Notes: generated from the sequence alone by a model not told the origin. Positions 55,177 to 64,000 are shown, counted from the first letter of the stretch. The stretch is DNA of 64,000 nt from Bdellovibrionales bacterium (GCA_016716765.1 JADJVA010000020.1:806001-870000); one strand, 5' to 3'. Program-made: numbers and translations.

Positions 55177-56126
55177 AATAACTTTGCCCCCTCAACGTCC
55201 ATTCTCATCTGTGTTTTCAGCGCCTCAATATCGGAAAATTTCCTCTCTGGGCGATAAAACTCATAAAAGGAAACCCTCACTTCTTGATTATAAAGCTCCC
55301 CACTGAAATTTTCCAATATATGGGTTTCAATACGAGGTCCAGATTCTTTGTCCCCAACCGTGGGAGCATCCCCCACGTTCGTAATCGAAGGCCAACTTCG
55401 GCCATCGGAAAGACTTATCTTAGTGAGATAGACCCCATAAAGCGGCAGTAGCGTTCCCGGGCTTCTCATATTTGCTGTTGGAAAACCAAATTGCCTCCCC
55501 AATTGGCGCCCCTTGATCACAATACCGGAGATCTCAAAACATCGACCCAAAAATTCCCTCACCTCACTCACCTTCCCAAGACCAATTAACTTTCTAATTA
55601 GGGTACTTGAGACAATATCACCCTTATGCCTAAAGGGAGGAGCTACGCTTAAATCAAAGCCATACTTGGCAGAAATGGATCGCAAAAAGTCGAGATTTCC
55701 CGCCCTCCCTGCACCAAAGCCAAAGTCGTAGCCCACAACAACTTCTCTGGGTTCTAAAAAAGCTTGAATCCGATTTTTCCAAAATACCTCAGGATCCATC
55801 CGAGCTAATTCCTCAGAAAAGGGCTCCACAACGAGATAGCTCACTCCCAACAATGCCAGTTGCTCCTTAAGATCGCTTTTGGGAAAGATTCTGAGGAAAT
55901 CGCCTTGTGGCTGCAGAATTTCCAGAGGATGAGGATCAAAAGTAAGAACAACCAAGGCGGAAGAGCTATGGCGCGATGCGTTTATGCACTCTGCAATAAG
56001 GGCTCTGTGACCCAAATGCACGCCATCGAAATTTCCGATGGTTAGCGTAACTCCTCTGAGCGGAGGCTGGATTTGACGAAGACCCCTGATCGTTTCCATG
56101 GCCAGAAAAATATCAACTTTCTTCAT
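55140..56126 (-). CDS. ribF: bifunctional riboflavin kinase/FAD synthetase
   Basis: A 328-residue enzyme making FMN and FAD. The N-terminal adenylyltransferase domain has TIGNFDGVHLGHRAL, LTFDPHP, and YDFGFGAGRAG; the C-terminal kinase domain has GRQFGFPTANM and GVY. The start may be 56126 or an internal ATG at 56099; neither has a clear ribosome binding site. It overlaps the AroE-like gene by about 37 bases and is divergent from the histidine kinase gene. Confidence 0.93.
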   Translation of the reverse strand: MKKVDIFLAMETIRGLRQIQPPLRGVTLTIGNFDGVHLGHRALIAECINASRHSSSALVVLTFDPHPLEILQPQGDFLRIFPKSDLKEQLALLGVSYLVVEPFSEELARMDPEVFWKNRIQAFLEPREVVVGYDFGFGAGRAGNLDFLRSISAKYGFDLSVAPPFRHKGDIVSSTLIRKLIGLGKVSEVREFLGRCFEISGIVIKGRQLGRQFGFPTANMRSPGTLLPLYGVYLTKISLSDGRSWPSITNVGDAPTVGDKESGPRIETHILENFSGELYNQEVRVSFYEFYRPERKFSDIEALKTQMRMDVEGAKLFWEGQQNKFGLK

Positions 56127-56171
56127 CTAACCAATTGATTTCTTTCGAAACTATTGATACGTAGCGTTAAT

Positions 56172-58067
56172 ATGCCGCAAAGCTGGATTCGAAATTACAG
56201 AGCGCGCGTTTTGCTCTGGGGTCGCTACATCTGGAGACGCAATGCTATTTGGACCCGAATCATCCTATCCCTTGCAATAGGAACGGCCTTTGTATTGCTC
56301 GACGAAAACTCCAACTATGATCTAAGATTCCATATTCGTGGAATCCAAGAGGTTCATCCCAAAATCGTTCTTTTGGAAATAGATCAAAATGAATGGATAG
56401 ACTTTCACGGACGAAGTCGCAACCTCATTCGACCACTAAAAGAAATCACTTCTCTGACTGATAGCTTTTTTTGGAATGAAAGATCCTGGCACCGACTCCT
56501 TTCGAAGGTTCTCTCTTGTGACCCTCTTGCTGTTGGAGTGAGTTTTTATTTTGGGGAAAATCTCAGCGAATCGAACCAAAACCCCACCGAAAAATCTGTG
56601 TTTTCAGATGACAGAGTCATCTGGTCAGCAAGTCAGGACAGCGAGGGACGTAATCTCTACCCCCCATTTTCGCAAAATTTTTCACAAGGCACAGGACTCA
56701 ACCGACTTCGTGCTGACGAAGATGGAGTCATTAGACACTTTTCTTCATCGCTAGTCCAAATACCTCATTTAACTCAACGTCTAGCTTCAAGGCTTGCCTT
56801 AAGGCATTCGAAAGAAATCCAGTTTATTGCAGGAGAAAACTACCTGATTAACTTTCAGGGGAAACCTGGTTCCTATCCCAGAGTTAGTTTTGGAGATATC
56901 ATCAATGGTCGGGTTGCCCCGGAGTTCTTTCGAAATAAAATAGTCATCATAGGGGGAAGCGACACAGAAGGTCACCTCTATAGAACTCCCGTCGGCGAAC
57001 TCAATCGTTCCGAAATCATGGCCGAACTTGTTGATAACATATTCAACCATCGCTGGATCCAAAAGCCCGCTAGGTCCTCACTCTTTGTGTATTTGCTGTT
57101 CATATTGCTAGTGGCAATCTGGATACAATTTGCATACCCACAGTCGGTGGCCTTTGTCTTTACCGTTTGGCTCGGCACAACCACAACAGCCTTCTCCCTT
57201 TGGATATTCGATACCTTTTACATCTGGGTGCCTATTCAGGCAGTTCTTGTACAGTTAGGAGCAACCTACATTTCATTTCTGAGTTATCACTTATCCGTGA
57301 AAGATAATCTAAATTGGAGACTTGAACAGGAAAAAATCTACTTCACTCAAGTTGACCAAATGAAACACAATTTTATCAGCCTTTTTAGTCACGACTTGAA
57401 AACACCTATAGCTAAAATTCAAGCCATCTGTGACAGACTCATAGCAACTCATCTCGACAGCACTCTTCGGAAAGACCTTGTCTCTCTACGACTGGAGAGT
57501 GCAGAGCTACACAAATACATTGAAAAAATTCTTCAAATCTCTAGAGTTGAGTCCACAGATTTTAAGCTGCGCAAAGAAGGATCAGATATTAACGAAATCA
57601 TTCTTCAAGTTATTGAACAATTGAAACCACTTGCTATTGAAAAATCTATTCGGCTTGATACTAAATTGGAACCAATGTTTTTGATTGAAATCGATAGTAT
57701 TTTGATTCGTGAAGTGATAATTAACTTGGTCGAGAACGCCATTAAGTACACCCCCAGCGGTGGGACCGTGTTGATCTTTTCTCGGGAAGAGAATAACGTC
57801 GTGCAAATCATCGTCACCGATACCGGCGTGGGGATAGCGCCCGCTGAACAAAGTAAGGTTTTCGGTAAGTTTGTCAGAGGTCAGCACCAGGAGTTGCTCA
57901 CAAAGGGAACTGGACTTGGTTTGTATTTGGTGAAGTATTTTATTGAACTCCATGGTGGTTCAATTCGCTTAGAGAGCGAACTGGGCAAAGGAACCTCGAT
58001 TGAATTTTCGCTTCCGGTCGAAAACTTAGATGAGAGTGAAATGTTGGGTTTAGAGACTCATCATTAA
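56172..58067 (+). CDS. CHASE2-type sensor histidine kinase
   Basis: A 631-residue kinase. One N-terminal membrane segment (about 25-43), an extracytoplasmic CHASE2 domain (FHIRGIQEVHPKIVLLEID, later FFRNKIVIIGGSDTEGHLYR), three membrane segments (about 300-380), then the kinase core with H-box FSHDLKTPIAKIQ, N-box NLVENAIKYTPSGG and GTGLGLYLVKYF. The start is ATG at 56172; a TTG start at 56154 is possible. It sits directly before a sigma-54 response regulator, so the pair is probably one two-component system. Its position upstream of flagellin suggests motility control, which is inferred. Confidence 0.88.
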   Translation: MPQSWIRNYRARVLLWGRYIWRRNAIWTRIILSLAIGTAFVLLDENSNYDLRFHIRGIQEVHPKIVLLEIDQNEWIDFHGRSRNLIRPLKEITSLTDSFFWNERSWHRLLSKVLSCDPLAVGVSFYFGENLSESNQNPTEKSVFSDDRVIWSASQDSEGRNLYPPFSQNFSQGTGLNRLRADEDGVIRHFSSSLVQIPHLTQRLASRLALRHSKEIQFIAGENYLINFQGKPGSYPRVSFGDIINGRVAPEFFRNKIVIIGGSDTEGHLYRTPVGELNRSEIMAELVDNIFNHRWIQKPARSSLFVYLLFILLVAIWIQFAYPQSVAFVFTVWLGTTTTAFSLWIFDTFYIWVPIQAVLVQLGATYISFLSYHLSVKDNLNWRLEQEKIYFTQVDQMKHNFISLFSHDLKTPIAKIQAICDRLIATHLDSTLRKDLVSLRLESAELHKYIEKILQISRVESTDFKLRKEGSDINEIILQVIEQLKPLAIEKSIRLDTKLEPMFLIEIDSILIREVIINLVENAIKYTPSGGTVLIFSREENNVVQIIVTDTGVGIAPAEQSKVFGKFVRGQHQELLTKGTGLGLYLVKYFIELHGGSIRLESELGKGTSIEFSLPVENLDESEMLGLETHH

Positions 58068-58082
58068 TTGAAGGAGAGAAAA

Positions 58083-59501
58083 GTGACTGATAGCATAAGA
58101 GCATTGATCGTAGATGATGAAGCTGAACTTCGCAAAACCGTTGCTGGTATTCTTCAAGACTGTTTCAGTGAACTCAACGTCAGTATTTCTGAGGCAAGCA
58201 ATGGTCTTGAGGCCTTAGATAAAATTAGAGCTCAAGATTATGATCTCGTTTTAATGGACGTGAGAATGCCTGCAATGGATGGCCTCACGGCATTGGCTGA
58301 GATAAAGAAGCACGACCCACGCACTTTCGTTGTCATTATGACGGCTCATAGCAATCTTCAAGATGCCGTCGAAGCAATCAAAAACGGAGCTTATGATTAT
58401 CTTGAAAAACCAGTTCAACCAGAAAAACTAAAGGAGCTAGTAAAAAAGGCTATTGAGGCGCGTGAAATGGTTTCCAGTATTGCGCTTTCGAATCCCATCT
58501 TTGACGATGATGTTGATAGCGAATTTGTTGGCCCCTCCGATAAGATGAGAGAAATCTTTGATCTCACCAGTCGTCTGAGTAAAGTAGATACAACAGTTCT
58601 CATTCGCGGAGAGAACGGAACTGGAAAAGAGCTTGTCGCGAGAGCTATTCATTACAATTCACCACGCAAGCACGGTGAATTTGTGACCATCAACTGTGGA
58701 GCTATTCCCGAGAATTTGATGGAGAGTGAACTCTTTGGACACGAAAAGGGAGCCTTTACGGGAGCGATTGAAAGAACCATCGGTAAATTTCAATTTGCAA
58801 ATAAAGGTACAATTTTCTTGGATGAAATCGGAGAATTAAAACCTGATATGCAAGTGAAGCTGCTTCGTGTACTACAAGATAGAAAATTCGTTCCCGTTGG
58901 CGGCACGAGAGAGATTAGAACCAACGCAAGATTTATAGCTGCAACCAATCGAAACTTGGAAAAAATGATTGAAGAAGGTCGCTTTAGAGAGGATCTTTTT
59001 TATCGCCTGAACGTCATGCCCTTATTTCTCCCCCCCCTGAGGGATCGTATTGACGATCTTGAAGGGCTGGTTGATTTTTTTATCCGACGTTTTAATCGCA
59101 GCTTGCATCGTCATATCAAGGCAATAGAGCCTGAAGCCCTTGCTGCTCTCAAAGCTTATAAATGGCCGGGCAATATCCGAGAACTTGAGAATGTTATTGA
59201 GCGAGCTTTTATCATTGAAAATGGGCCTTCTATCAGTTTACCAAGCCTTCCAGAATCAACTCGCAATTTGACGGAGACGGTAGGCGTCGGTGCACAATTT
59301 AATTTACCGAGCTACTATTCTGGTCCTTTGGATTTCGATCGCTTCAAGGAAAAATCTGAAAGGGAGTTTATTATTGCGGCTCTCTCAGCGAATAGCGGCA
59401 GAATAAACAAAACCGTCGCGCAGGCCAACATTCCTAAGAACACTCTCCTACGAAAGATCAAAAAATATGGAATCAACGTCAGAGAACTTGGACGGGACTA
59501 G
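58083..59501 (+). CDS. sigma-54 response regulator paired with the CHASE2 kinase
   Basis: A 472-residue NtrC-type regulator. The receiver has LMDVRMP with the phosphoacceptor Asp and EKPVQ; the AAA+ core has Walker A GENGTGKE, canonical GAFTGA and Walker B KGTIFLDEIGELK; the end is a Fis-type helix-turn-helix (SGRINKTVAQANIPKNTLLR). The start is GTG at 58083, chosen because AAGGAGAG sits six bases before it; a TTG at 58068 would add five residues. It follows the kinase gene by 15 bases. Likely partner of that kinase; possible flagellar regulator. Confidence 0.9.
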   Translation: MTDSIRALIVDDEAELRKTVAGILQDCFSELNVSISEASNGLEALDKIRAQDYDLVLMDVRMPAMDGLTALAEIKKHDPRTFVVIMTAHSNLQDAVEAIKNGAYDYLEKPVQPEKLKELVKKAIEAREMVSSIALSNPIFDDDVDSEFVGPSDKMREIFDLTSRLSKVDTTVLIRGENGTGKELVARAIHYNSPRKHGEFVTINCGAIPENLMESELFGHEKGAFTGAIERTIGKFQFANKGTIFLDEIGELKPDMQVKLLRVLQDRKFVPVGGTREIRTNARFIAATNRNLEKMIEEGRFREDLFYRLNVMPLFLPPLRDRIDDLEGLVDFFIRRFNRSLHRHIKAIEPEALAALKAYKWPGNIRELENVIERAFIIENGPSISLPSLPESTRNLTETVGVGAQFNLPSYYSGPLDFDRFKEKSEREFIIAALSANSGRINKTVAQANIPKNTLLRKIKKYGINVRELGRD

Positions 59502-59563
59502 ACCCATAGACCCGACATCGGAATGGCTCGCCCTTAGCCAATCCTTCTTTCGTCTGACCGACC

Positions 59564-59634
59564 GAGGACTGCTCCTCATCCTTAGTGCTGTATTTTCACC
59601 TGCGAAGGTCCTGAAAACCTCGACGAAAATACAG
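59564..59634 (+). other. inverted repeats between regulator and flagellin
   Basis: Two nested structures: GAGGA-CTGC-TCCTC at 59564-59577, and a perfect ten-base pair CTGTATTTTC (59588-59597) with GAAAATACAG (59625-59634), with AGGT/ACCT (59606-59609, 59617-59620) inside the loop. There is no following U-run, so it is not a clear terminator. It may be a structured 3' end of the regulator mRNA or a small RNA. Confidence 0.45.
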
Positions 59635-59671
59635 AACTGACTAGACGAAGCTCCTGATTTCCTCGTCCCGA

Positions 59672-59698
59672 CTTAAGCTTGTGCTCGACCGGCCGAAA
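59672..59698 (+). promoter_or_regulatory. sigma-28 (FliA) promoter of flagellin
   Basis: TTAAGCTT, eleven bases, GCCGAAAG: close to the FliA pattern TAAAGTTT-N11-GCCGATAA with exact spacing. Transcription would start near 59705, giving a leader of about 175 bases before the flagellin start at 59881. Confidence 0.75.
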
Positions 59699-59733
59699 GA
59701 GTAGCTGTCACGAAGACAAGACCTCGACTGGAT

Positions 59734-59843
59734 CACTGGACTCTCTGAGCTCCAGTGGACTTGTGCGAGTTCGAATCTGAGTGACAGAGGGTCATACAAA
59801 CAAAAATTTTGATGAGTGCTTCTGCACAGTGATGGTCACTGTG
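59734..59843 (+). promoter_or_regulatory. two hairpins in the flagellin leader
   Basis: CACTGGA (59734-59740) pairs with TCCAGTG (59751-59757), and CACAGTGA (59825-59832) pairs perfectly with TCACTGTG (59836-59843) around a three-base loop. The second ends about 27 bases before the ribosome binding site AAGGAGA. They may affect mRNA stability or translation. Confidence 0.5.
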
Positions 59844-59880
59844 AAGGGCCCTCCTCAAGCAAAACCGCAAGGAGAATATC

Positions 59881-60714
59881 ATGGGTATCAGGGTCGCCAC
59901 CAATATCGCCGCAATCAACGCGCAAAGATCAATGGCTTCTAGCCAACGAAGCATGCAAACAAGCTACGCTCAACTAAGTAGTGGTAGCCGAATCACCAAA
60001 GCGGCAGACGATGCAGCTGGCTTATCTATATCTGAAACTTTAAAGTCAACCATTCGTGGATACAGTCAAGCTCAGCGCAACGCAAACGATGGAATTTCGA
60101 TGATCCAGGTCGCAGAAGGTGGACTTGGAGAAGTTAGTAACATATTGACCCGCCTGAGAGAGCTGGGAGTTCAGGCCGCCTCCGACACCGTCGGGGATCA
60201 AGAGAGAAAATTTGTAAACATGGAGGTTCAACAGCTCAAATCTGAGATCCAGCGTATCGCCGAATCGAATCGATTTGGAGACGCGAAACTACTTGATGGA
60301 TCAGGAGCTGAATATGCTTTCCAAATCGATGTGAATAACAATGACTTTCAGGACCGAATTGCCTTTGACGCATCCAAACAGAACGCAACCCTTGAGTCTC
60401 TCGGTATCGACAACTTCGATTTTTCGGATAAAGTCGATGCCCGCGAAGCCTTAAGTGTTCTTGAGGCGGCCCAAAGAAACGTGAACGGAATGAGAGCCAA
60501 TCTTGGTGCCATTCAAAACCGTTTGGTATCGACAAGTGACAATCTTGGTGTCGCTATCGAGAATTTTTCAGCTGCCAACAGCCGAATTCGGGATACTGAC
60601 ATGGCAACATCATCTGCGGAATTAACTAGAAACAGTGTGCTACTGAATGCTTCAATTGGAGTTTTGGCACAAGCCAATCAAACTCCAACCGCGGCCTTGA
60701 GACTTCTTCAATAA
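59881..60714 (+). CDS. fliC: flagellin
   Basis: A 277-residue flagellin: typical N-terminal D0/D1 (MGIRVATNIAAINAQRSM, SSGSRITKAADDAAGLSISE), short variable centre, and typical C terminus (SRIRDTDMATSSAELTRNSV, SIGVLAQANQTPTAALRLLQ). The length is like other Bdellovibrio-type flagellins with little surface domain. It has a strong ribosome binding site and the sigma-28 promoter described above. No other flagellar gene is in the window. Confidence 0.95.
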   Translation: MGIRVATNIAAINAQRSMASSQRSMQTSYAQLSSGSRITKAADDAAGLSISETLKSTIRGYSQAQRNANDGISMIQVAEGGLGEVSNILTRLRELGVQAASDTVGDQERKFVNMEVQQLKSEIQRIAESNRFGDAKLLDGSGAEYAFQIDVNNNDFQDRIAFDASKQNATLESLGIDNFDFSDKVDAREALSVLEAAQRNVNGMRANLGAIQNRLVSTSDNLGVAIENFSAANSRIRDTDMATSSAELTRNSVLLNASIGVLAQANQTPTAALRLLQ

Positions 60715-60817
60715 ATGAAGAGGAACGAGACGTGATAGATATTTGAGTCTAGCAGTTGACCCATGGGGTGGGAAGGCGATCTACCACCGCAATCTTATCA
60801 GATTCAGCCTTTGGGCC

Positions 60818-61936
60818 TCAAGATTCCTTAATGAGACCCATTCTTTCTATCGCCATCAGCACATGTTGAGACTTAATCCGCTCCATGCATTCGTGAGTGC
60901 CTAAAGGACAAACCCGAGCCCCATGCTTGCCACAAGGTCGACACTTGAGATTTTCCTGAACAACCTGTGCACGATCACTCCAAGGTCTGTAGCCCAACTT
61001 TAAAGTCGTCGGACCAAACTGAGCGATGACTGGAATTGAGGCACAAACTGCCAGATGAGATGCGCCACTGTCGTTTCCTACAAAAAAAGACGACTGTGTC
61101 ATAAGAGCAAATGTGCTCCAAAGGCTCGTTCGTCCGGCCCAGTTTTTTACAGAAGGTTCGGCAAGGGCAATCTGTTCACAAAGATCTCTTTCTTGCTTCG
61201 ATCCTGTCAAAACGACTCCGAAATTTCTCCTTGTCAGCTCTTTTACCAATTCTGAATACCCGGCAAGTGTCCATCGCTTCGTGGGCCAAACGCTACCTGG
61301 TGCCATCACCACATAGTTTTGGCTCTCTAAACCCAATTGGCTTCGTTGGGACCTTGCCTCTGCAGCAATTTTATCCCTCGCTGCTAGACCAAGAATTCCC
61401 TTTTCCATAAGATCCATTGATGCCCATATGGGAATGGCAGGAGTTTGAGTAGAATCCCAGGAGCTCAGAGCAGTTGGATTCTCATATTGTTTTAAATCTG
61501 CCATTTTCGCAGCTAAATCTTGGTCAAGGCTGGCAAGTAAAGCTAGCTGCCTCAAGACTTCAGGAAGCTGCAGAGGACGCTTCACTCGAAGATCAAAAAA
61601 TCCAGAATTCCACCAGTGTGAAAAACCAACGCGCTTTTGAGCTTTGATTCGCCTCACAACGAGCGCGCTCCGAATTGATTCATGGACACACCAAACGCAG
61701 TCATATCGTTCGGATGAAAGATCCTTCAGCAAGCGACGATAAGAATCGTTCCCTTCGTTTTTATCAACTTCGAAGACCCGTTCAACAAGACTCAATTCAC
61801 TGAAGAACGATCCAAATCCCTTTCGGCACACCAGATGGATGGGAGCCCCTGGATGTCTTTTACGCAACTGCAGAATCAAAGGGATGGAGAGTAGGAGGTC
61901 TCCGATAAATGCTGTTTGATAGACAATTTGTGCCAA
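60818..61936 (-). CDS. family 9 glycosyltransferase (ADP-heptose:LPS heptosyltransferase type)
   Basis: About 372 residues. The start is TTG at 61936, chosen because AGAAGGAAAAG lies just before and LAQIVYQTAFIGDLLLSIPL matches the usual N terminus; a longer frame from 61993 lacks support. Family marks: FIGDLLLSIPL, MAPGSVWPTKRW, GNDSGASHLAVCASIPVIAQ and the C-terminal CRPCGKHGARVCPLG. WaaF-like, adding heptose to the LPS core; the exact acceptor is unknown. The first 61 bases overlap the upstream gene. Confidence 0.88.
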   Translation of the reverse strand: MAQIVYQTAFIGDLLLSIPLILQLRKRHPGAPIHLVCRKGFGSFFSELSLVERVFEVDKNEGNDSYRRLLKDLSSERYDCVWCVHESIRSALVVRRIKAQKRVGFSHWWNSGFFDLRVKRPLQLPEVLRQLALLASLDQDLAAKMADLKQYENPTALSSWDSTQTPAIPIWASMDLMEKGILGLAARDKIAAEARSQRSQLGLESQNYVVMAPGSVWPTKRWTLAGYSELVKELTRRNFGVVLTGSKQERDLCEQIALAEPSVKNWAGRTSLWSTFALMTQSSFFVGNDSGASHLAVCASIPVIAQFGPTTLKLGYRPWSDRAQVVQENLKCRPCGKHGARVCPLGTHECMERIKSQHVLMAIERMGLIKES

Positions 61937-63069
61937 ACTTTTCCTTCTTGGACTCCGGCAATAATTTGCCTTAAGTCGACCTGATCGTAGCACATATTCT
62001 GATTATGACAACTTCGACGCCAACAGGGTCCGCAGGGAACATCAGCCAATACCGCGACCCCTCTGTCATAGAAATCAATTTCGTGAGAACAGGTGGGACC
62101 GAACCAGGCGACGACCCACTTTCCCAAACCAATGCCCATGTGCATCCCCAAACTATCTCCGGTGACAACGATATCACAGGCCGCTACGTTGACCAATCCC
62201 TGGCGTAATCCCTCTTGCGAAGGAGACTGAATCACGGGAAGCCCCTTTCCGATTTCCAGATTTCGCGCTGTATCCTCAGGGCCTCCAAGAAGGACTATGC
62301 AAACTTCATCTAAATTAAGAAGATCACGAATCAGTTCACGATGCTTTGCTATTGTCATTTTCTTATAGGGAATAGCGTGACTGCATCCCGTATTAATTCC
62401 GATCAAAACTTGTCCTGCTCCAGCCCACTCATTCCGACGATTTTGAGACAGTCTTCTTTCAGACTCACTTAACTCAATGATGTAGGGATCTCTTATAAAT
62501 GGGCCAAGCTCCAAACTCTCGACAAGGAGCTGTGTTTCAGGCTTTCTATTTTTGAAAAATTTCAAATGGTTATCCAATCCTATGCGCCAAAGCTCATCGG
62601 CAGCCGGTGTCGCAGGCAAAATGGCCCCCGTTTTGGAGTCTGCAATAAAGCCAAAAACCCTTTCGCATTGAGTTTGTTTGGTTACCCCTATGGCTTTCAG
62701 CGACTTATCCACGACGAAGCACAAATCGAATTCCCTGGATGAAAGCTCCAGCAAGTCGTTGGGATGGGTTGTTAATATTCGATCAACATACGGATTATTT
62801 TCCAGAAGCTTTTCTGCAGGAGCTTGGGTTACCCATGTGATGTGACTCAATGGATATTTGCGCTTCATCGCCGAAAGAATCGATGTCGCCCTCAAAACAG
62901 CTCCGAGGGCCTCCAAATGAACAATAAGGATTCGTTCGTTGATTTTTCGATAATCCACGCAATGAGAATCACAGGGACCAGGATATTGGCAGGGCTTATA
63001 CCCTGTGAATCGGCTACAATCTGACTTTACCACCGGATCATTATAAACTCGAACACCCATTGGATTCAC
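61876..63069 (-). CDS. family 9 glycosyltransferase with cysteine-rich N-terminal extension
   Basis: A 397-residue protein. The glycosyltransferase part begins near residue 47 (ILIVHLEALGAVLRATSIL) and ends with the usual DSLGMHMGIGLGKWVVAWFG and CGPCWRRSCHNQNMC. Before it lies a ~45-residue extension with four cysteines (DCSRFTGYKPCQYPGPCDSH), a pattern seen in GT9 proteins of former deltaproteobacteria from memory, possibly metal-binding. It is co-directional with the next GT9 gene and follows the DUF3108 gene by 53 bases. Probably lipopolysaccharide core synthesis. Confidence 0.85.
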   Translation of the reverse strand: MNPMGVRVYNDPVVKSDCSRFTGYKPCQYPGPCDSHCVDYRKINERILIVHLEALGAVLRATSILSAMKRKYPLSHITWVTQAPAEKLLENNPYVDRILTTHPNDLLELSSREFDLCFVVDKSLKAIGVTKQTQCERVFGFIADSKTGAILPATPAADELWRIGLDNHLKFFKNRKPETQLLVESLELGPFIRDPYIIELSESERRLSQNRRNEWAGAGQVLIGINTGCSHAIPYKKMTIAKHRELIRDLLNLDEVCIVLLGGPEDTARNLEIGKGLPVIQSPSQEGLRQGLVNVAACDIVVTGDSLGMHMGIGLGKWVVAWFGPTCSHEIDFYDRGVAVLADVPCGPCWRRSCHNQNMCYDQVDLRQIIAGVQEGKVWHKLSIKQHLSETSYSPSL

Positions 63070-63122
63070 GACAGCCGAGGCGAAAACAAGCCTATAGTTG
63101 AGAAAATATCAAATCTGCAATT

Positions 63123-63995
63123 CTAAAGGCTAGGCTGAAGACTTTGAAGAGATCCCACCAAAGTACCAATTTTAATCTTACTCTCTATTCGGACGGGAAA
63201 TTTTCGATCGTCCTTGGTGAGCCAAATAAAAACATCCCCAGTCTTTTGAAACACACCATCTTGCTCAAATTCAATTTTCAGGACTGATGTTTGGATGTTT
63301 TTCTCCTTAAATTCAATGGATTCTTCCCTCACAACTTCTGCCCGAAATAAAATATTCTTTCCAGAATCGGCAATCTTGAAAGCTATGACCTTTCCCTGCT
63401 TCAAACTGAAAGTCCTCAGGTAAAAGATTGCGCTCAAGACATTTTGAGAATAGGGTTCTATTTTCCAGGAAATCTTTTTGTTCTCTTCTCCCTGGTCACT
63501 GGTAACTCGCTTCTCCCAGAAATCTGCTTCGAGTTTGACAAAATCATAAACAGATCTACTTTCCTTAATCTGCTTAGACTCTTTTAAATGCACAGCCAGA
63601 TTGTAGGGCGTCAATTCCTCGTAATCCAAAAATGTTTCTGCCCAATCATCGACTGCGTAGATACGCTCAAATAAACTATGACTCTTAATACGCATTAAAA
63701 AGTGATAAGCTTTTCTGCCATTGACCTCAACCAACGGACGAGACTCCAAGGAGAGCTCCCCGGCTCTCATTCTGAAATAACTCACTGAAAGAACAATTTT
63801 CTCTCCCTGTACGAAGGGATCAACAAGAGGTCGGCGACCTAAAAATCCCTCACTGTCCTCCCCCTCAGGCTGACGCTTCCCACTGCTTCGAAATTCCACT
63901 TTGCCCTTTCTTACCTCGCCTTTTGTGACGTCGTGTTTAACCCCACCACCAGTTGCGGGGCGCTTTTTTGCAGACTTTTTCCCGAATGCTTTCAT
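63123..63995 (-). CDS. DUF3108 family protein, possibly cut at the window edge
   Basis: A 290-residue frame. Residues about 58-285 match DUF3108 (FVQGEKIVLSVSYFRMRAGE, YHFLMRIKSHSLFERIYAVD, VFIWLTKDDRKFPVRIESKI). DUF3108 proteins are usually exported, but this frame begins with a basic, Gly-rich tail rather than a signal peptide, so the true start may lie beyond 64000. It precedes the two glycosyltransferase genes on the same strand. Confidence 0.75.
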   Translation of the reverse strand: MKAFGKKSAKKRPATGGGVKHDVTKGEVRKGKVEFRSSGKRQPEGEDSEGFLGRRPLVDPFVQGEKIVLSVSYFRMRAGELSLESRPLVEVNGRKAYHFLMRIKSHSLFERIYAVDDWAETFLDYEELTPYNLAVHLKESKQIKESRSVYDFVKLEADFWEKRVTSDQGEENKKISWKIEPYSQNVLSAIFYLRTFSLKQGKVIAFKIADSGKNILFRAEVVREESIEFKEKNIQTSVLKIEFEQDGVFQKTGDVFIWLTKDDRKFPVRIESKIKIGTLVGSLQSLQPSL

Positions 63996-64000
63996 GGGTG

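Noticed and set aside
59030..59037. C8 run in the sigma-54 regulator as another frameshift
   Set aside because: The frame stays open and the protein reads normally (LFLPPLRDR).
1..64000. CRISPR array, prophage or insertion sequence
   Set aside because: No spaced direct repeats, transposase, integrase or phage structural gene was found on either strand.

Overview
The window reads as a stretch of chromosome from a Gram-negative, motile, Bdellovibrio-like bacterium (phylum Bdellovibrionota). This is inferred from the mix of genes, not from any database search: a short classical flagellin, a complete type IV pilus motor block with a sigma-54 two-component pair (pilB-pilT-pilC-pilS-pilR), GldF/GldG-like ABC genes, an AgmX/PglI-type protein, and many exported or outer-membrane proteins without recognisable family. 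There is no insertion sequence, integrase, CRISPR array or rRNA; one tRNA gene (Arg, CCU) is present.

Layout. 1-5.4 kb (minus strand, visibly AT-richer): a coupled operon of two exported unknown proteins, a large exported protein ending in a colicin D-like tRNase domain, a small acidic candidate immunity protein, and one further unknown protein. 5.8-9.1 kb: exported unknown protein, TetR regulator, threonine ammonia-lyase. 9.2-12 kb: small exported proteins including a lysozyme-like one. 12-17.6 kb: glycolytic gapA-pgk-tpiA and then tatD-holB-tmk. 17.7-20.3 kb: receiver-GAF protein, secG, AgmX-like protein. 20.4-28 kb: App1-like phosphatase, a radical SAM (SplB-like) gene with its partner, a PLP decarboxylase and three envelope proteins. 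28-34.6 kb: probable six-gene operon of an ABC-2/GldG-type system with a GHMP kinase and a DUF429 protein. 34.7-41.7 kb: RqcH-like protein, a long lipoprotein, and an ECF sigma factor operon with a Tat-exported LTxxQ-like repeat protein. 41.8-46.7 kb: a peptidase/propeller/barrel fusion and other exported proteins, one behind a very good sigma-54 promoter. 46.9-54.1 kb: type IV pilus block. 54.3-56.1 kb: degenerate AroE-like protein and ribF. 56.2-60.7 kb: CHASE2 histidine kinase, sigma-54 response regulator, and flagellin with a sigma-28 promoter and a structured leader. 60.8-64 kb: two family 9 glycosyltransferases and a DUF3108 protein.

Two points stand out. First, the exported colicin D-like toxin operon at the left end, with the expected catalytic residues visible and two unrecognised exported partners, is the best candidate for an undescribed system. 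Second, five genes (the candidate immunity gene, ilvA, the SplB-like gene, a lipoprotein, pilS) are each broken by a one- or two-base loss, mostly in a short homopolymer, and each reads through cleanly once it is restored. This looks more like sequencing error than five independent gene deaths, so these genes are annotated as single genes with a frameshift.
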